Assembly: GCF_003570705.1 (NCBI RefSeq) | Contig: NZ_QWVT01000045.1 | Location: 1 to 47,471, forward strand | Reading direction: 5' to 3' | From: Mesobacillus zeae | Lineage (GTDB): Bacteria; Bacillota; Bacilli; Bacillales; Cytobacillaceae | Length of the DNA: 47,471 nucleotides | Shown: positions 1 to 7,897 of the stretch, one piece after another | Layout of the letters: every line of letters begins with the position of its first letter | Position numbering within the stretch: the stretch's first letter is position 1 | Made by a program: the position numbers and the translations under genes | The notes under the pieces: model-generated | Databases searched by the model: none | The model's input: only the letters and a program-made list of their open reading frames with translations | What the model was told of the DNA's origin: nothing

Positions 1-308
1 GGGATATCATTCGCTGCTGCGAACCGCTGGATTTCCGAGACCGCCTCGTTGTACGGTCCCATCGGCTTGGTAGTGATGGGCATATTATGGAGCTGGGGCA
101 TGATGTTATCTGTAAACTGCCTGCCTTTGTCTTCGAGCTGGCTCAATTCATATTCTACCGCAGAAAGATCTTCCACACCAATCGAAGAGCGAATGTTTTG
201 CAGAATATTTATGTGGTTGCGAATAATCTCTTCCTGCTCGGTATATCGAGCATAGCTGGTCCTAATATGACTGGAGATATCGTCCGTATGTATTGTGAGC
301 TTCCCCAC
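1..308 (-). CDS. 5' part of a helical protein of unknown function (runs off window)
   Basis: A frame open from a GTG at 308 to the window edge encodes the first 102 residues of a longer protein. The GTG is preceded by AGGAGG with a short spacer, a convincing ribosome binding site, and no ATG lies nearby. The N-terminus is rich in Glu, Gln, Ile and Leu with helical periodicity, has no signal peptide or membrane segment, and contains no motif I recognise. It loosely resembles the N-terminal helical regions of WXG100/LXG-type type VII secretion substrates, but this is an impression only. The rest of the gene lies outside the window. Confidence 0.7.
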   Translation of the reverse strand, partial: MGKLTIHTDDISSHIRTSYARYTEQEEIIRNHINILQNIRSSIGVEDLSAVEYELSQLEDKGRQFTDNIMPQLHNMPITTKPMGPYNEAVSEIQRFAAANDI

Positions 309-326
309 TGGGCACCTCCTGGTTAA

Positions 327-427
327 AATGTTAGTTCATACCAGCTAATTGTATGGAACCAGAGGCATATCCTTCAAGTTTAATAGGACAATTTTGGAAA
401 AAATAAGAGAAAAGGCCTACAAAAGCC
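327..427. repeat. Imperfect direct repeat, copy 1
   Basis: This stretch begins AATGTTAGTTCA, passes through TTGTATGGAACC, and ends with GAAAAAATAAGAGAAAAG followed by an AAAAGCC segment. The same order of blocks recurs at 598-686. Copy 1 is about 12 bases longer in the middle. It lies between the divergent start of the first gene and the 21-bp array. No coding function is evident. Confidence 0.75.
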
Positions 428-485
428 ATAGGAAGCCATGCGCCGATTGGAGAAATCCACTCTTGTTTTACATAAATGGTCTAAT

Positions 486-569
486 GGGGAGAATCAAAGT
501 CCTTTTGGGGAGAATGGAGCGTATTTGGGAAGAATGACAAGGATCTTGGGGAGAATGGAATATTTCCCG
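486..569. repeat. 21-bp tandem repeat array, four units (GGGGAGAAT core)
   Basis: Four consecutive 21-base units start at 486, 507, 528 and 549. Each begins with GGGGAGAAT or a one- or two-base variant (the third starts GGAAGAATG); the second half of each unit varies. The phase is exact. The array ends in TATTTCCCGAA, a string also seen at the end of the array near 8.4 kb. The 309-726 gap holds this array and the two flanking direct repeats, with no credible gene. Confidence 0.85.
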
Positions 570-597
570 AACCTGTCAGTTCTCTTCCACTGATAAT

Positions 598-686
598 AAT
601 GTTAGTTCACACTGGCTTATTGTATTGAACCAAGCGCGAATCCTTCCTATATAGAAAAAATAAGAGAAAAGCTCTTAAAAAGCCTT
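598..686. repeat. Imperfect direct repeat, copy 2
   Basis: Second copy of the 327-427 element: AATGTTAGTTCA, then TTGTATTGAACC, then the identical 18-mer GAAAAAATAAGAGAAAAG at 654-671, then an AAAAAGCC segment. The two copies are in the same orientation and bracket the four-unit 21-bp array, as expected if the array arose or was inserted between duplicated flanks. Confidence 0.75.
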
Positions 687-726
687 CCCCATCAAACAGA
701 GCCATTCAAAACGAATACCCCAATAT

Positions 727-1137
727 CTAATCAGCTCTCGCCCTTAGTACTAGCACAACGTTGAAAGCATAGAAGCAAATTGCGTTCACAGTCGCTGCAG
801 CCATAATGCTGAGCACCCAAAACAGTGCGCTTACCATACCTACCTGGGAAAATAATTTGACATTCAAAAGAATGGTTAATAAAGTGACCGCAGCGCCGCC
901 CAAGAGGAAACAGGATATATTCAGGCGAAAAAGGCCTTTATCCTTCTTCCATAGTTTTGGAATGAAAAATTTCAAGTAAAAAAACATCGCTACGTCAAGT
1001 AAGGCTACCAGCGCAACAAGCCAAAGGAAGCCCACTGGCGGTGGCTTGTCTGCTCCTGCCAGGAAAATCAGAACCCAGATGGAGAAAAAAGTGGCTGTGT
1101 TTACCGTTACGATCCGATTTATCTTCTTTTTGTCCAT
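727..1137 (-). CDS. Four-TM membrane protein, unknown function
   Basis: A 136-residue hydrophobic protein with about four predicted membrane segments (roughly residues 10-27, 36-55, 72-91 and 101-128) and a short basic stretch (KLWKKDK) between the second and third. No catalytic or transport motif is recognisable. Its ATG shares one base with the stop of the upstream gene (TAATG), and a GAGAGG ribosome binding site lies inside that gene, so the pair is probably translationally coupled. The two may act together at the membrane, but no function can be assigned. Confidence 0.75.
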   Translation of the reverse strand: MDKKKINRIVTVNTATFFSIWVLIFLAGADKPPPVGFLWLVALVALLDVAMFFYLKFFIPKLWKKDKGLFRLNISCFLLGGAAVTLLTILLNVKLFSQVGMVSALFWVLSIMAAATVNAICFYAFNVVLVLRARAD

Positions 1138-1694
1138 TATTTCTGCCTCTCTGCTTCACTCGCATCATAAAAAGTTACAAACGCATCGAAACTGCGAAGA
1201 TAACTGCCATGCAGATTGCGGAGCAACCCTTTAAGTGTCTTTCTTGATTCCGATTCGGAATTCATGATTTCCACAAGGATAACTTCAATCTCGATGCAGC
1301 TTTCAATGGCTGTGTTCAAAAACATTCTTGTTTCCATTGAGAACTTTTCATACGAAGAAAATTCCATGAGGATGTGCCTTGTCTCTTTTACTCCCACCAA
1401 CATTCCCTCGAGCTCAAACATTTTTATTTTCGCACGCTTTGTACTCAACAGCCAATCCTGTTCGAAAGTTTGCAGGATATACTCCGTCTTTATTGCAACT
1501 CTCTCCTTTTTCGGCTGCTTATTATGATGTTGTTTGAATTTCTTCAAGTTTTTTTTATAATCCGCAATCAAATAACGGTCCCCTGAGTAGGACACAGATT
1601 TATTCATGCTAAAAATTGAATACGGGTAAAAAAAATTCACCCCGGCCAATAGGAGCAGCGCCCCAATCGCCACAATCTTAATCGTTTTCTTCAA
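1137..1694 (-). CDS. Membrane-anchored protein, unknown function
   Basis: 185 residues with one N-terminal hydrophobic segment (about residues 8-24) after a KKTIK start, fitting a signal anchor or uncleaved signal peptide. The rest is charged and probably helical, with a lysine-rich linker near residues 48-66. The start is a TTG at 1694, chosen because GGGGGAG lies just upstream and no ATG fits better. It is the first gene of a two-gene unit with the downstream four-TM protein. I do not recognise the family. Confidence 0.7.
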   Translation of the reverse strand: MKKTIKIVAIGALLLLAGVNFFYPYSIFSMNKSVSYSGDRYLIADYKKNLKKFKQHHNKQPKKERVAIKTEYILQTFEQDWLLSTKRAKIKMFELEGMLVGVKETRHILMEFSSYEKFSMETRMFLNTAIESCIEIEVILVEIMNSESESRKTLKGLLRNLHGSYLRSFDAFVTFYDASEAERQK

Positions 1695-1873
1695 TCATAC
1701 TCCCCCGCTTAAATACTCTCTTCCTTCTATTATAGCATTCTCTAATCACTCAGAATTTGCAAGAGCCGGGTTAGCATTTATCCAAATTTAATATTTTATG
1801 GTGTTACCATGAATGTATGAAATATCATATCAATTTCACCTATCATTCTCACCAGTATTTTATCCACCTGTGT

Positions 1874-1981
1874 TCAGCCGGCCCTGGACTGCCAGCGCAA
1901 CACCGATGAAATACTTCCTGCTTGAAGACGTTTATCTCTTTCCGGAACAGCTTTCAGATTCACAGTATTCGCCGATCTCAT
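1874..1981 (-). other. Possible short ORF or sequence remnant in a 330-bp gap
   Basis: The 1695-2023 interval has no clear gene. On the minus strand a 35-codon frame runs from an ATG at 1981 to a TGA at 1874, giving a basic peptide beginning MRSANTV and ending QSRAG. No ribosome binding site is obvious. I have an unverified impression that similar short frames recur in Bacillus intergenic DNA. It may be part of a dispersed repeat rather than a gene. Confidence 0.3.
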
Positions 1982-2023
1982 TTATTGGTGGATGTGGATT
2001 TAGCGGCCCTAAGCCCCCTTGCC

Positions 2024-2758
2024 TTACTTTTTCGCACATGAAAATGCAAGGATGACGGGGATCCGCTTCCTTCGCGTAAACTCTTCCTCGCTGCTGAAGT
2101 GCTCCCTCTTCGGATTTCCTTCCCGCAAATCAGTGACGGAAAACCCTGCACTTACCAGAGCCCTGAAGTATTGTTCGATGGTTCGGTGATACTTCACCAC
2201 CACTTCTTCCATCCATGGCTCTTTTCTTTCACCTTCATGAAAATAATCATCGACAATCCAGTTTCCGCGCTTTTCTCCAGTTTGCTTGCTCAGAAATGAA
2301 GATGTAGTAAGAGGATGTTGAACGCTAAAGACAAATCTGCCGTGTTCTTTTAAGGTTTTATGAACATTAAGAAATAAGGACTGTATGTCTGTAAGATAGT
2401 GAATGGCCAACCGGGATGCCACGATATCAAATTGTCCTGATGGATAAATGTATTTTTCCATAGTATTGTGGGAGATGGCACAATTTTCACCCGATAAATT
2501 CCCATTTGCAGCGGCAGCCATTTTTGCTGAACCTTCCACGCCTGTGTAAAACCCTGCACCTCTTTGCAGCAATTCTTTGCCAAACATACCATCACCGCAG
2601 CCCAGGTCTAAAATGCTTTTGCCTTGTACATCACCTAATAGTTCATCAATGATTGGCCCTTCTATTGCATTGTTAGGACTGTCCTGTCTGCCCCTCCGCT
2701 TCATAAAACGATCAAAAAAGTCTTCCTGATCGTATGCACTCGATCCTCTAAACTCCAT
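2024..2758 (-). CDS. Class I SAM-dependent methyltransferase
   Basis: 244 residues with a Rossmann-type methyltransferase core. Motif I, ILDLGCGDGMFG, sits at residues 49-60 and binds S-adenosylmethionine. It is followed by an acidic strand end (TGVEGS), and a later DIVASRLAIHYL segment corresponds to motif IV. The C-terminal part is typical of small-molecule methyltransferases of the UbiE/biotin-synthesis-like superfamily. The substrate cannot be read from the sequence. A GGGGTAG ribosome binding site precedes the ATG at 2758. The gene is monocistronic in appearance, about 110 bp from the sirtuin gene upstream in the transcription direction. Confidence 0.88.
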   Translation of the reverse strand: MEFRGSSAYDQEDFFDRFMKRRGRQDSPNNAIEGPIIDELLGDVQGKSILDLGCGDGMFGKELLQRGAGFYTGVEGSAKMAAAANGNLSGENCAISHNTMEKYIYPSGQFDIVASRLAIHYLTDIQSLFLNVHKTLKEHGRFVFSVQHPLTTSSFLSKQTGEKRGNWIVDDYFHEGERKEPWMEEVVVKYHRTIEQYFRALVSAGFSVTDLREGNPKREHFSSEEEFTRRKRIPVILAFSCAKK

Positions 2759-2856
2759 TCTAACTACCCCTATCTAATGGCCCTTCAATATTCTAGCAGA
2801 AAAGAAAATAAATTCCTATGAAAATTTAGAATATTCTATCGTTAACAAGGACAGTA

Positions 2857-2886
2857 AAAAAACAGGAACGATTAGTCCCTGTTTTC
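2857..2886 (-). terminator. Rho-independent terminator of the sirtuin gene
   Basis: AAAACAGG at 2859-2866 pairs with CCTGTTTT at 2878-2885, and on the minus strand the stem is followed by a run of seven T. The stem overlaps the last codons and the stop of the sirtuin gene. Confidence 0.8.
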
Positions 2887-3654
2887 ATCATTCAAATGCT
2901 GATCGATTACATGCAATGTTTGTCCAATCGGTTCCTGGATAACGTATGTATTAAGCTCGTTGTCATATGGGGTATCTCCGATATTGACGATGACAAGCGG
3001 AACGCCTGGCTTTCGGGCTTGCGGGAACAGAGAAAATGGCGTGACTTTCAGGCTTGTACCAAGCACGAGGAGGCAGTCTGCCTGTGAGACGGTGTTCAAA
3101 ATACTTTCGAAGCCTTCCTCGGTAAACCATTCTCCAGCACCGCCAAACAGCACGACATCCGGTTTAATGTAACGCCCTTCTTTATAGCTGGTGGAGCATT
3201 GGTCACAAACATAATACTCAGCACTCACTGCCATCCGTTTTTTCATTTCTTCTGCCGTATAGACTGCACCGCAGTGGACGCAAGAGGCCGTTTTCATTGT
3301 ACCGTGAAATTCAATAACATTGTTGCTGCCGGCCTTTTCATGCAGCGCGTCGATATTTTGGGTGATGATCCGGCTGATGCGGCCTTCCTTCTCCCACTTC
3401 ACAAGTATCTTGTGGCCGTCATTTGGAAGCGCGTCAGGATGATATAGATTTTTCATCGCAAATTCGTAAAACTTCTTTGGATGCTCGAAAAAATAGTCAA
3501 GCGAGAGGATATATTCCGGAGATTCAGTATAAATTCCACTCCGTGACCTGAAGTCCTTTATTCCCGATTCCGTGCTGATCCCTGCACCCGTCAGCACGAC
3601 AATATTTTCAGCACTTTTCAAAATTTGTGCTGCCTTCTTGATGGCGTCATTCAC
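2872..3654 (-). CDS. Sirtuin, NAD-dependent protein deacylase
   Basis: 260 residues, the usual length for a bacterial Sir2 enzyme. Visible signatures are GAGIS at about 23-27 (NAD binding), TQNIDALH at about 98-105, the catalytic histidine in EFHGTM near 117, and two Cys pairs (CVHC near 125-128 and CDQC near 150) for structural zinc. GTS and VNIG motifs follow. Family knowledge: removes acetyl or related acyl groups from lysines using NAD, releasing nicotinamide. The closest B. subtilis equivalent would be SrtN, but orthology was not tested. The start is a GTG at 3654 with AGGAAA/GGGAG upstream. The gene ends in its own terminator. Confidence 0.92.
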   Translation of the reverse strand: MNDAIKKAAQILKSAENIVVLTGAGISTESGIKDFRSRSGIYTESPEYILSLDYFFEHPKKFYEFAMKNLYHPDALPNDGHKILVKWEKEGRISRIITQNIDALHEKAGSNNVIEFHGTMKTASCVHCGAVYTAEEMKKRMAVSAEYYVCDQCSTSYKEGRYIKPDVVLFGGAGEWFTEEGFESILNTVSQADCLLVLGTSLKVTPFSLFPQARKPGVPLVIVNIGDTPYDNELNTYVIQEPIGQTLHVIDQHLNDENRD

Positions 3655-3702
3655 GTTTCCTGCACTCCCCGCTATGATCAGTTGTTGAAATAACCCGTTT
3701 CC

Positions 3703-4386
3703 CTAGCTGCCGGATTTGTCCGAGCTCTCAAAATCTATATCATGGTTCTTTGCTGTCAGAACCTCTATGTTTTTCAGCACTTTCGTTGCATACGTGAAAT
3801 CCCCATAGCAGTATGGGGAACGGAAATTATTCGTGTCTCCGCCACAATTGTATTTTTCCGGATTTTTCTTAACCTGGAGGGCAGAGAATTCTTTCGCCAC
3901 ATCTTCGCTATGTTTCCCGCCCTTCCCCGCGACATAATCAATATAACCTGTGCCCATATTGTATGCCTGGATGATCGTTGGGAAATCCACTTTTTTCTCG
4001 TTTCCATATTTGACGGTCCGTTCAAAATGCTTCACACCGATTTCGATGCTTCTCTCAGGATCCTGGATGGAATTCGGCGGTAGCCCGACAGATTCCGAAG
4101 CCTGCATAGGATCTCCACCCTTCCCCCTGGTTTCCTGCTGCATGATCGCTGCAACGACTGCCGTATACTGCCCAAGCTCGACAACATCAAGCTCTTTTTG
4201 AATAACTGGAGTATACTCCTCCACTTCGGGTGAAGGATAGGATTGGATGATTGTAATAGCCTGGTCGCGCAATCTATTTTCTGAAATCTGATCTATAACA
4301 AATGCTGCAATCACAGCAATAAATAATAATAAAACTAATTTAAAATTCCTTTTAATTCTTCTTTTCTTGTTTTTCTTCCTTTTCAT
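3703..4386 (-). CDS. yocA: YocA/CwlT-like lysozyme-family transglycosylase
   Basis: 227 residues: a very basic N-terminus (MKRKKNKKRRIKR), one membrane anchor at about 16-33, then an extracytoplasmic lysozyme-like domain. The family signature is clear: AAIMQQETRGKGGDPMQ with the catalytic glutamate, then SVGLPPNSI, and QAYNMGTGYIDYV. Such proteins cleave the glycan strand of peptidoglycan. The length and layout match B. subtilis YocA, and the related CwlT N-terminal domain belongs to the same family. No conjugation genes lie nearby, so a housekeeping or cell-wall role is more likely than an ICE role. GGGAGAGAG precedes the ATG. About 50 bp separates it from the sirtuin gene downstream. Confidence 0.85.
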   Translation of the reverse strand: MKRKKNKKRRIKRNFKLVLLLFIAVIAAFVIDQISENRLRDQAITIIQSYPSPEVEEYTPVIQKELDVVELGQYTAVVAAIMQQETRGKGGDPMQASESVGLPPNSIQDPERSIEIGVKHFERTVKYGNEKKVDFPTIIQAYNMGTGYIDYVAGKGGKHSEDVAKEFSALQVKKNPEKYNCGGDTNNFRSPYCYGDFTYATKVLKNIEVLTAKNHDIDFESSDKSGS

Positions 4387-4499
4387 AACAGCTCTCTCCC
4401 GAATTTCTTTCTGTCATACATTATAAAGAAATTTCAAAAGAAATGGGCAAGATTTTACTCTTGTAACATAAAAGAAATGAAAGGAAGTCATTTATCGCA

Positions 4500-5927
4500 T
4501 TACTTTTTCCAGAGTATTGTAAAAGTACTGCCCTTTGGCGAGCTTTCTTTTAAAAGAAGGTCTGCTCCTAGTGATTTTGCCATCAGTTTGCTGAAAGGCA
4601 ATCCAAGTCCCAGTCCCCTTACTTTCAGCTTCTTTTTTTCGCCCCGAAAAAAACGCTCGAACACATACGGCTGCTCGCTTTCAGGTATGCCTGTTCCCGT
4701 ATCAGTTACATCGATTGCCTGGTCAGTGAGTGTGACTGTGATTCTTCCTTCTTCATCAAGAGAATGAAAGGCATTGTTCAAGAGATTGACCATAATCTGT
4801 TTCAGCCTGAAAGGATCAGTTTCCCGTAAAATTGCCTGCTCCGGAACGATGACCTCATAATTCAGAGTATCCTGTTGTGATACGACCCATTCGCGGACGA
4901 TTTCCGGAACAAGCTCAGCCATATTGCCGCGTTCGGGATGAATGGAAACTGCCCCTGCCGCCAGCGAGTTAAAATCAAGCAGATCGCCAATCATGTTTTG
5001 GAGGCGCTTGATTTCTTTTAGCGTGATGTCGAGGAACTCTTTTTCTTCTGTTGGTGTAACAACTCCGTCGCGCACTGCCTGTACAAGGCCGCTGATACTA
5101 GTCATCGGAGTTTTCAAATCATGCGTTACTCCTGCCAAAAGCTCGGCGCGCAGCTGCTCAAGCTGCATCAGACGGCTTGCCATTTCGCGGAAAGACTCTG
5201 TCAGCTCAAAAATCTCCTGCTCCTTCGCCGTTGATTGCAGCTTAATATCGTAGTTTCCTTCTCTAATTTGCGCTGCTGCGTTTGCGACTTCCTGCACAGG
5301 CTTCACAATCCGTTTGGAGAGAAGGTAGATCACGAGCCAGCCTAGCAGCCCGAGACCTGCAAGCAAAGTGACAAGCAGCCTGTATTCCTGATTGACCTCC
5401 GTCAGTGTATCCTCATCCTGGAGTACAATGGACCATCCCGCCTGCTCACCACTAAAAAAGATAGGGGCCTTGACGGCATAAACTTTTGTTCCCGCATTGT
5501 CATTAAAAATCTGTATCTTGTCCTTACTGGTAAGAAACTCTACCGGAATACTGTCGACTATGATACGGGTTTCGGATTCTCTTTCACCACGCATCATGCC
5601 ATGATGCTCAGGGACTGAAGCAAGATTCCCTTCCAAATCGGCAACAATGACCTGCGGAGGGCGATCCATTTGTAGCACCCGCGTCCGTTGGTCCATGATT
5701 TTGCCAAAAGAATTTCCAAACCCGATTTCGCCATTAGACTCGACCACCCTGTCTGCCATTTCCGCCGCAAGGTATTCCAGCAGATTCAGACGGTTCTCAA
5801 GCGTTGTCTGTTTGATCATCCATAAAGATCCGGCCCCAAGAATAATTAATCCGAGAAAAAGGGTTAAGACATACCTGGTTGTCCAGTACCTGAGCATTGG
5901 GGTCCTTTGTTTATCATTCATGTACAT
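4500..5927 (-). CDS. Membrane sensor histidine kinase (HAMP)
   Basis: 475 residues. Two membrane segments (about 19-38 and 184-204) enclose an extracytoplasmic sensor region of about 145 residues. A HAMP linker (about 205-258) follows, then a HisKA domain with the phospho-acceptor in GVTHDLKTP (His269), then an HATPase domain with NLLNNA, DTGTGIP and GLGLGLPFSKL. It phosphorylates the response regulator encoded just upstream; the reading frames overlap by 14 bases, so the two are translationally coupled. The sensed signal is unknown. The repeat-rich secreted protein encoded upstream is a natural target or partner. Confidence 0.92.
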   Translation of the reverse strand: MYMNDKQRTPMLRYWTTRYVLTLFLGLIILGAGSLWMIKQTTLENRLNLLEYLAAEMADRVVESNGEIGFGNSFGKIMDQRTRVLQMDRPPQVIVADLEGNLASVPEHHGMMRGERESETRIIVDSIPVEFLTSKDKIQIFNDNAGTKVYAVKAPIFFSGEQAGWSIVLQDEDTLTEVNQEYRLLVTLLAGLGLLGWLVIYLLSKRIVKPVQEVANAAAQIREGNYDIKLQSTAKEQEIFELTESFREMASRLMQLEQLRAELLAGVTHDLKTPMTSISGLVQAVRDGVVTPTEEKEFLDITLKEIKRLQNMIGDLLDFNSLAAGAVSIHPERGNMAELVPEIVREWVVSQQDTLNYEVIVPEQAILRETDPFRLKQIMVNLLNNAFHSLDEEGRITVTLTDQAIDVTDTGTGIPESEQPYVFERFFRGEKKKLKVRGLGLGLPFSKLMAKSLGADLLLKESSPKGSTFTILWKK

Positions 5928-6597
5928 ATAATTGATACCCCAATCCTCTCAATGTCCGGATCTCACCCTGCTCTGCCGGCCATTCTTTCAAAGCCTGCCG
6001 GATACGTTTGATGGCAAGGTCCACCGCGCGATCACTACCTTCATAGTCGATTCCCCATACGCTCTCAATCAAATCTTCCCTTGTAAAAGTACGATTCGGC
6101 CTTTCTACCAGAAAAACGAAGAGACTAAGGTCTTTAGGCGTTAGGGTGACAGCTTCACCATTGATGGTCACAGCATGAGAGTCGAGATTGATCCTGAGGC
6201 TGCCAAACTGTCTGATATTGTCTGTTTCAATATAATTGACTGAGCGGCGGAGCACTGCCTGGATTCGGGCTATCACTTCCTCGCCAATGAACGGCTTAGA
6301 AATATAATCATCTGCACCATGGTTCAATCCTTTTAACCGATATTCCACTTCTCCAAGTGCCGTCAGCATGATCACGGGACAGGAGCTTGTTTTCCTGATT
6401 TCTTTAAGGACACTCCAGCCGTCTCTTATTGGCATCATCACATCAAGGAGCACAAGGTTCGGTGATGTTTCAGCAAAGATCCGCAGCGCTTCTTCCCCGT
6501 CGTATGCCTGGACCACCCCGTAACCTTCATGCTTTATGTAAGCAGCCAGGACGCGGGAGATGGTCACTTCGTCCTCTGCAATCAAAATTGTTTTCAT
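5914..6597 (-). CDS. OmpR/PhoB-family response regulator
   Basis: 227 residues from the ATG at 6597; an in-frame TTG at 6603 is possible but too close to GAGGG. The receiver domain has the acidic pair (AEDE), the phospho-acceptor Asp in LLDVMMP (near 52) and Lys in ISKPF. The C-terminal winged helix carries LTPKDLSLFVFL and ends RTLRGLGYQL, typical of the family. It is first in a two-gene unit with its kinase, directly downstream of a terminator that follows the repeat-protein gene. Read-through from that gene would link all three. A paired GTCAG direct repeat upstream of the repeat-protein gene is a plausible binding site. Confidence 0.93.
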   Translation of the reverse strand: MKTILIAEDEVTISRVLAAYIKHEGYGVVQAYDGEEALRIFAETSPNLVLLDVMMPIRDGWSVLKEIRKTSSCPVIMLTALGEVEYRLKGLNHGADDYISKPFIGEEVIARIQAVLRRSVNYIETDNIRQFGSLRINLDSHAVTINGEAVTLTPKDLSLFVFLVERPNRTFTREDLIESVWGIDYEGSDRAVDLAIKRIRQALKEWPAEQGEIRTLRGLGYQLYVHE

Positions 6598-6625
6598 TTT
6601 CAATCACCCTCTTTCACTATACAAG

Positions 6626-6656
6626 AAAAATCCCCGTTCTGCCCCCGGGGATTTTG
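6626..6656 (-). terminator. Terminator/attenuator between repeat-protein gene and two-component genes
   Basis: AAAATCCCCG at 6627-6636 pairs with CGGGGATTTT at 6646-6655, with a T-rich tail on the minus strand. It lies between the secreted repeat protein and the response regulator, only about 30 bp before the latter's start, so it may set the ratio between the two rather than separate them fully. Confidence 0.82.
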
Positions 6657-6684
6657 TACTTATTTAAAAAGTTGCCTTGGTTAC

Positions 6685-7791
6685 CTATGCGCCCATTCCG
6701 CTTGTATCCTGAACATCAGAGCCGTTCCCCATCATATGTTGTTGCATCCCGCCTCCTATTCCTCCGCCGCGGTTATGATGTCCCTGCTGGACGCCGAATT
6801 CCGAGTCCATATACCCTTGTCCTTTCCCCATTCCCATTCCAGAACCCATCTGGCTGAATCCGCCATGGCCTCCCATTCCAGAATGCATACCTCTCATCTC
6901 GAAACCTGGCAAATCACCAAACACTTCTTCAAGCTTGTCGGCATCTTTCTTTTCGATTTCCTTAATTAGTTCCATTTGAGTTTTATCTTTTGTGGAGATT
7001 TTAAGTTCTTTTGCCAAGTTGTCGATTTTCTTCTCTTTTACTTCAGCCGCGATGGACATGATCGATCTCCCATCAACCTTGATTCCAAGCTTTTTCGCAT
7101 CATTTTCAATAGCAGTGATGCTTGTCTCGCGGGCAATCTCGCGGATGTCCTTGCCGTCCGTGCTGATATGTAGCCTTTCCGCAGCCTTCTTGACTTCGGC
7201 AGCATACACTTCTTCCGCAAGTGTTGGTAAGTCCTTGCCATCAGTCTTGATTCCTAGTTCTTTAGCCTGCTTGCTGATTTCCGCCGTGCGCACGTCATCG
7301 ATCAAAGACTCGAGGCTTTTACCTTCAGTTTTAACCCCTAGTTCTTTCGCTTCTTTTTGGAGCTTGGCAAGTCTAATTTCATCATGGAGGGTTGCAGCAT
7401 CCTGGTCATCTATTTTGATGCCATATTCCTTTGCTTCTACCTTCATATGGGCGAATCTTAATTCATCGGCTAGCTCATCCGTACTCTTGTTGGCGGTGGA
7501 AATCCCTGCTTCCTTCGCTTCTCTCTTGATGACAGTATCTCTGATTTCCTGTTGAAGTGTGGCAGCATCTTTACCATCTGTTTTGATTCCAAGCTCTTTT
7601 GCATTGTCGATTAAGACCTGAGAGTCTTCACCATAAATCCCGCGGGAATTTGCGCACATGCCACCTGTAAAGCCGCTACGGCTGCTCATTACTGGTTCTA
7701 CAATTTTAGAATTCTTGGCAAATGACGTCGTCGCATATCCCCCTAACAGTAAGCCCCCAGCAACCGTTAACCCTATCACAGCTTTTTTCAT
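6685..7791 (-). CDS. Secreted protein with eight 28-residue repeats and Met/Gly/His-rich tail
   Basis: 368 residues. A signal peptide (about 1-25, GGLLLGGYATTSFA) is followed from residue 64 to 287 by eight repeats of exactly 28 residues, consensus near AKELGIKTDGKD..TL..E. Each unit probably forms a helix, turn and helix. The last 80 residues are rich in Met, Gly and His (for example GMHSGMGGHGG and QQHMM), a composition seen in copper- or other metal-binding tails. I do not know a named family. It has a good CTGGAGGAATG context and sits upstream of a two-component system whose regulator may control it. Role inferred only: envelope protein, possibly metal or stress related. Confidence 0.85.
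   Translation of the reverse strand: MKKAVIGLTVAGGLLLGGYATTSFAKNSKIVEPVMSSRSGFTGGMCANSRGIYGEDSQVLIDNAKELGIKTDGKDAATLQQEIRDTVIKREAKEAGISTANKSTDELADELRFAHMKVEAKEYGIKIDDQDAATLHDEIRLAKLQKEAKELGVKTEGKSLESLIDDVRTAEISKQAKELGIKTDGKDLPTLAEEVYAAEVKKAAERLHISTDGKDIREIARETSITAIENDAKKLGIKVDGRSIMSIAAEVKEKKIDNLAKELKISTKDKTQMELIKEIEKKDADKLEEVFGDLPGFEMRGMHSGMGGHGGFSQMGSGMGMGKGQGYMDSEFGVQQGHHNRGGGIGGGMQQHMMGNGSDVQDTSGMGA
6930..7602 (-). repeat. Eight tandem 84-bp coding repeats
   Basis: DNA encoding the eight 28-residue units of the secreted repeat protein. Units are the same length but diverged in base sequence, which points to an old amplification kept under selection at the protein level. The best-kept positions are the Leu-Gly-Ile core and the Asp-Gly-Lys turn. 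Confidence 0.8.
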
Positions 7792-7863
7792 ATTTCATTC
7801 CTCCAGTTTATTTTTCTTTAAGTGTGGAATTGGCCTTACACCCTTATATTAATCGGCCAATAT

Positions 7864-7885
7864 GTCAGGAAAACGTCAGAAAAAA
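7864..7885 (-). promoter_or_regulatory. Direct-repeat operator candidate for the OmpR-type regulator
   Basis: Two direct repeats, GTCAGGAAAAC and GTCAGAAAAAA, abut with an 11-base step (minus strand: TTTTCTGACG then TTTTCCTGACA). They lie about 75 bp upstream of the repeat-protein start, just before a TAATAT/TATAAG region that could be the -10. OmpR-family regulators bind such spaced direct repeats; the link to the local regulator is inferred. Confidence 0.5.
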
Positions 7886-7897
7886 AGAAATGCAGAA

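Noticed and set aside
349-537. 62-residue plus-strand frame
   Set aside because: It runs through the direct repeat and the 21-bp array and has no ribosome binding site.
486-569. CRISPR-like array
   Set aside because: The 21-bp period leaves no room for separate repeats and spacers, the cores are degenerate, and no cas genes are present.
3703-4386. Evidence of an integrative conjugative element from the CwlT-like protein
   Set aside because: No conjugation, integrase or relaxase genes are nearby, and the layout matches chromosomal YocA.
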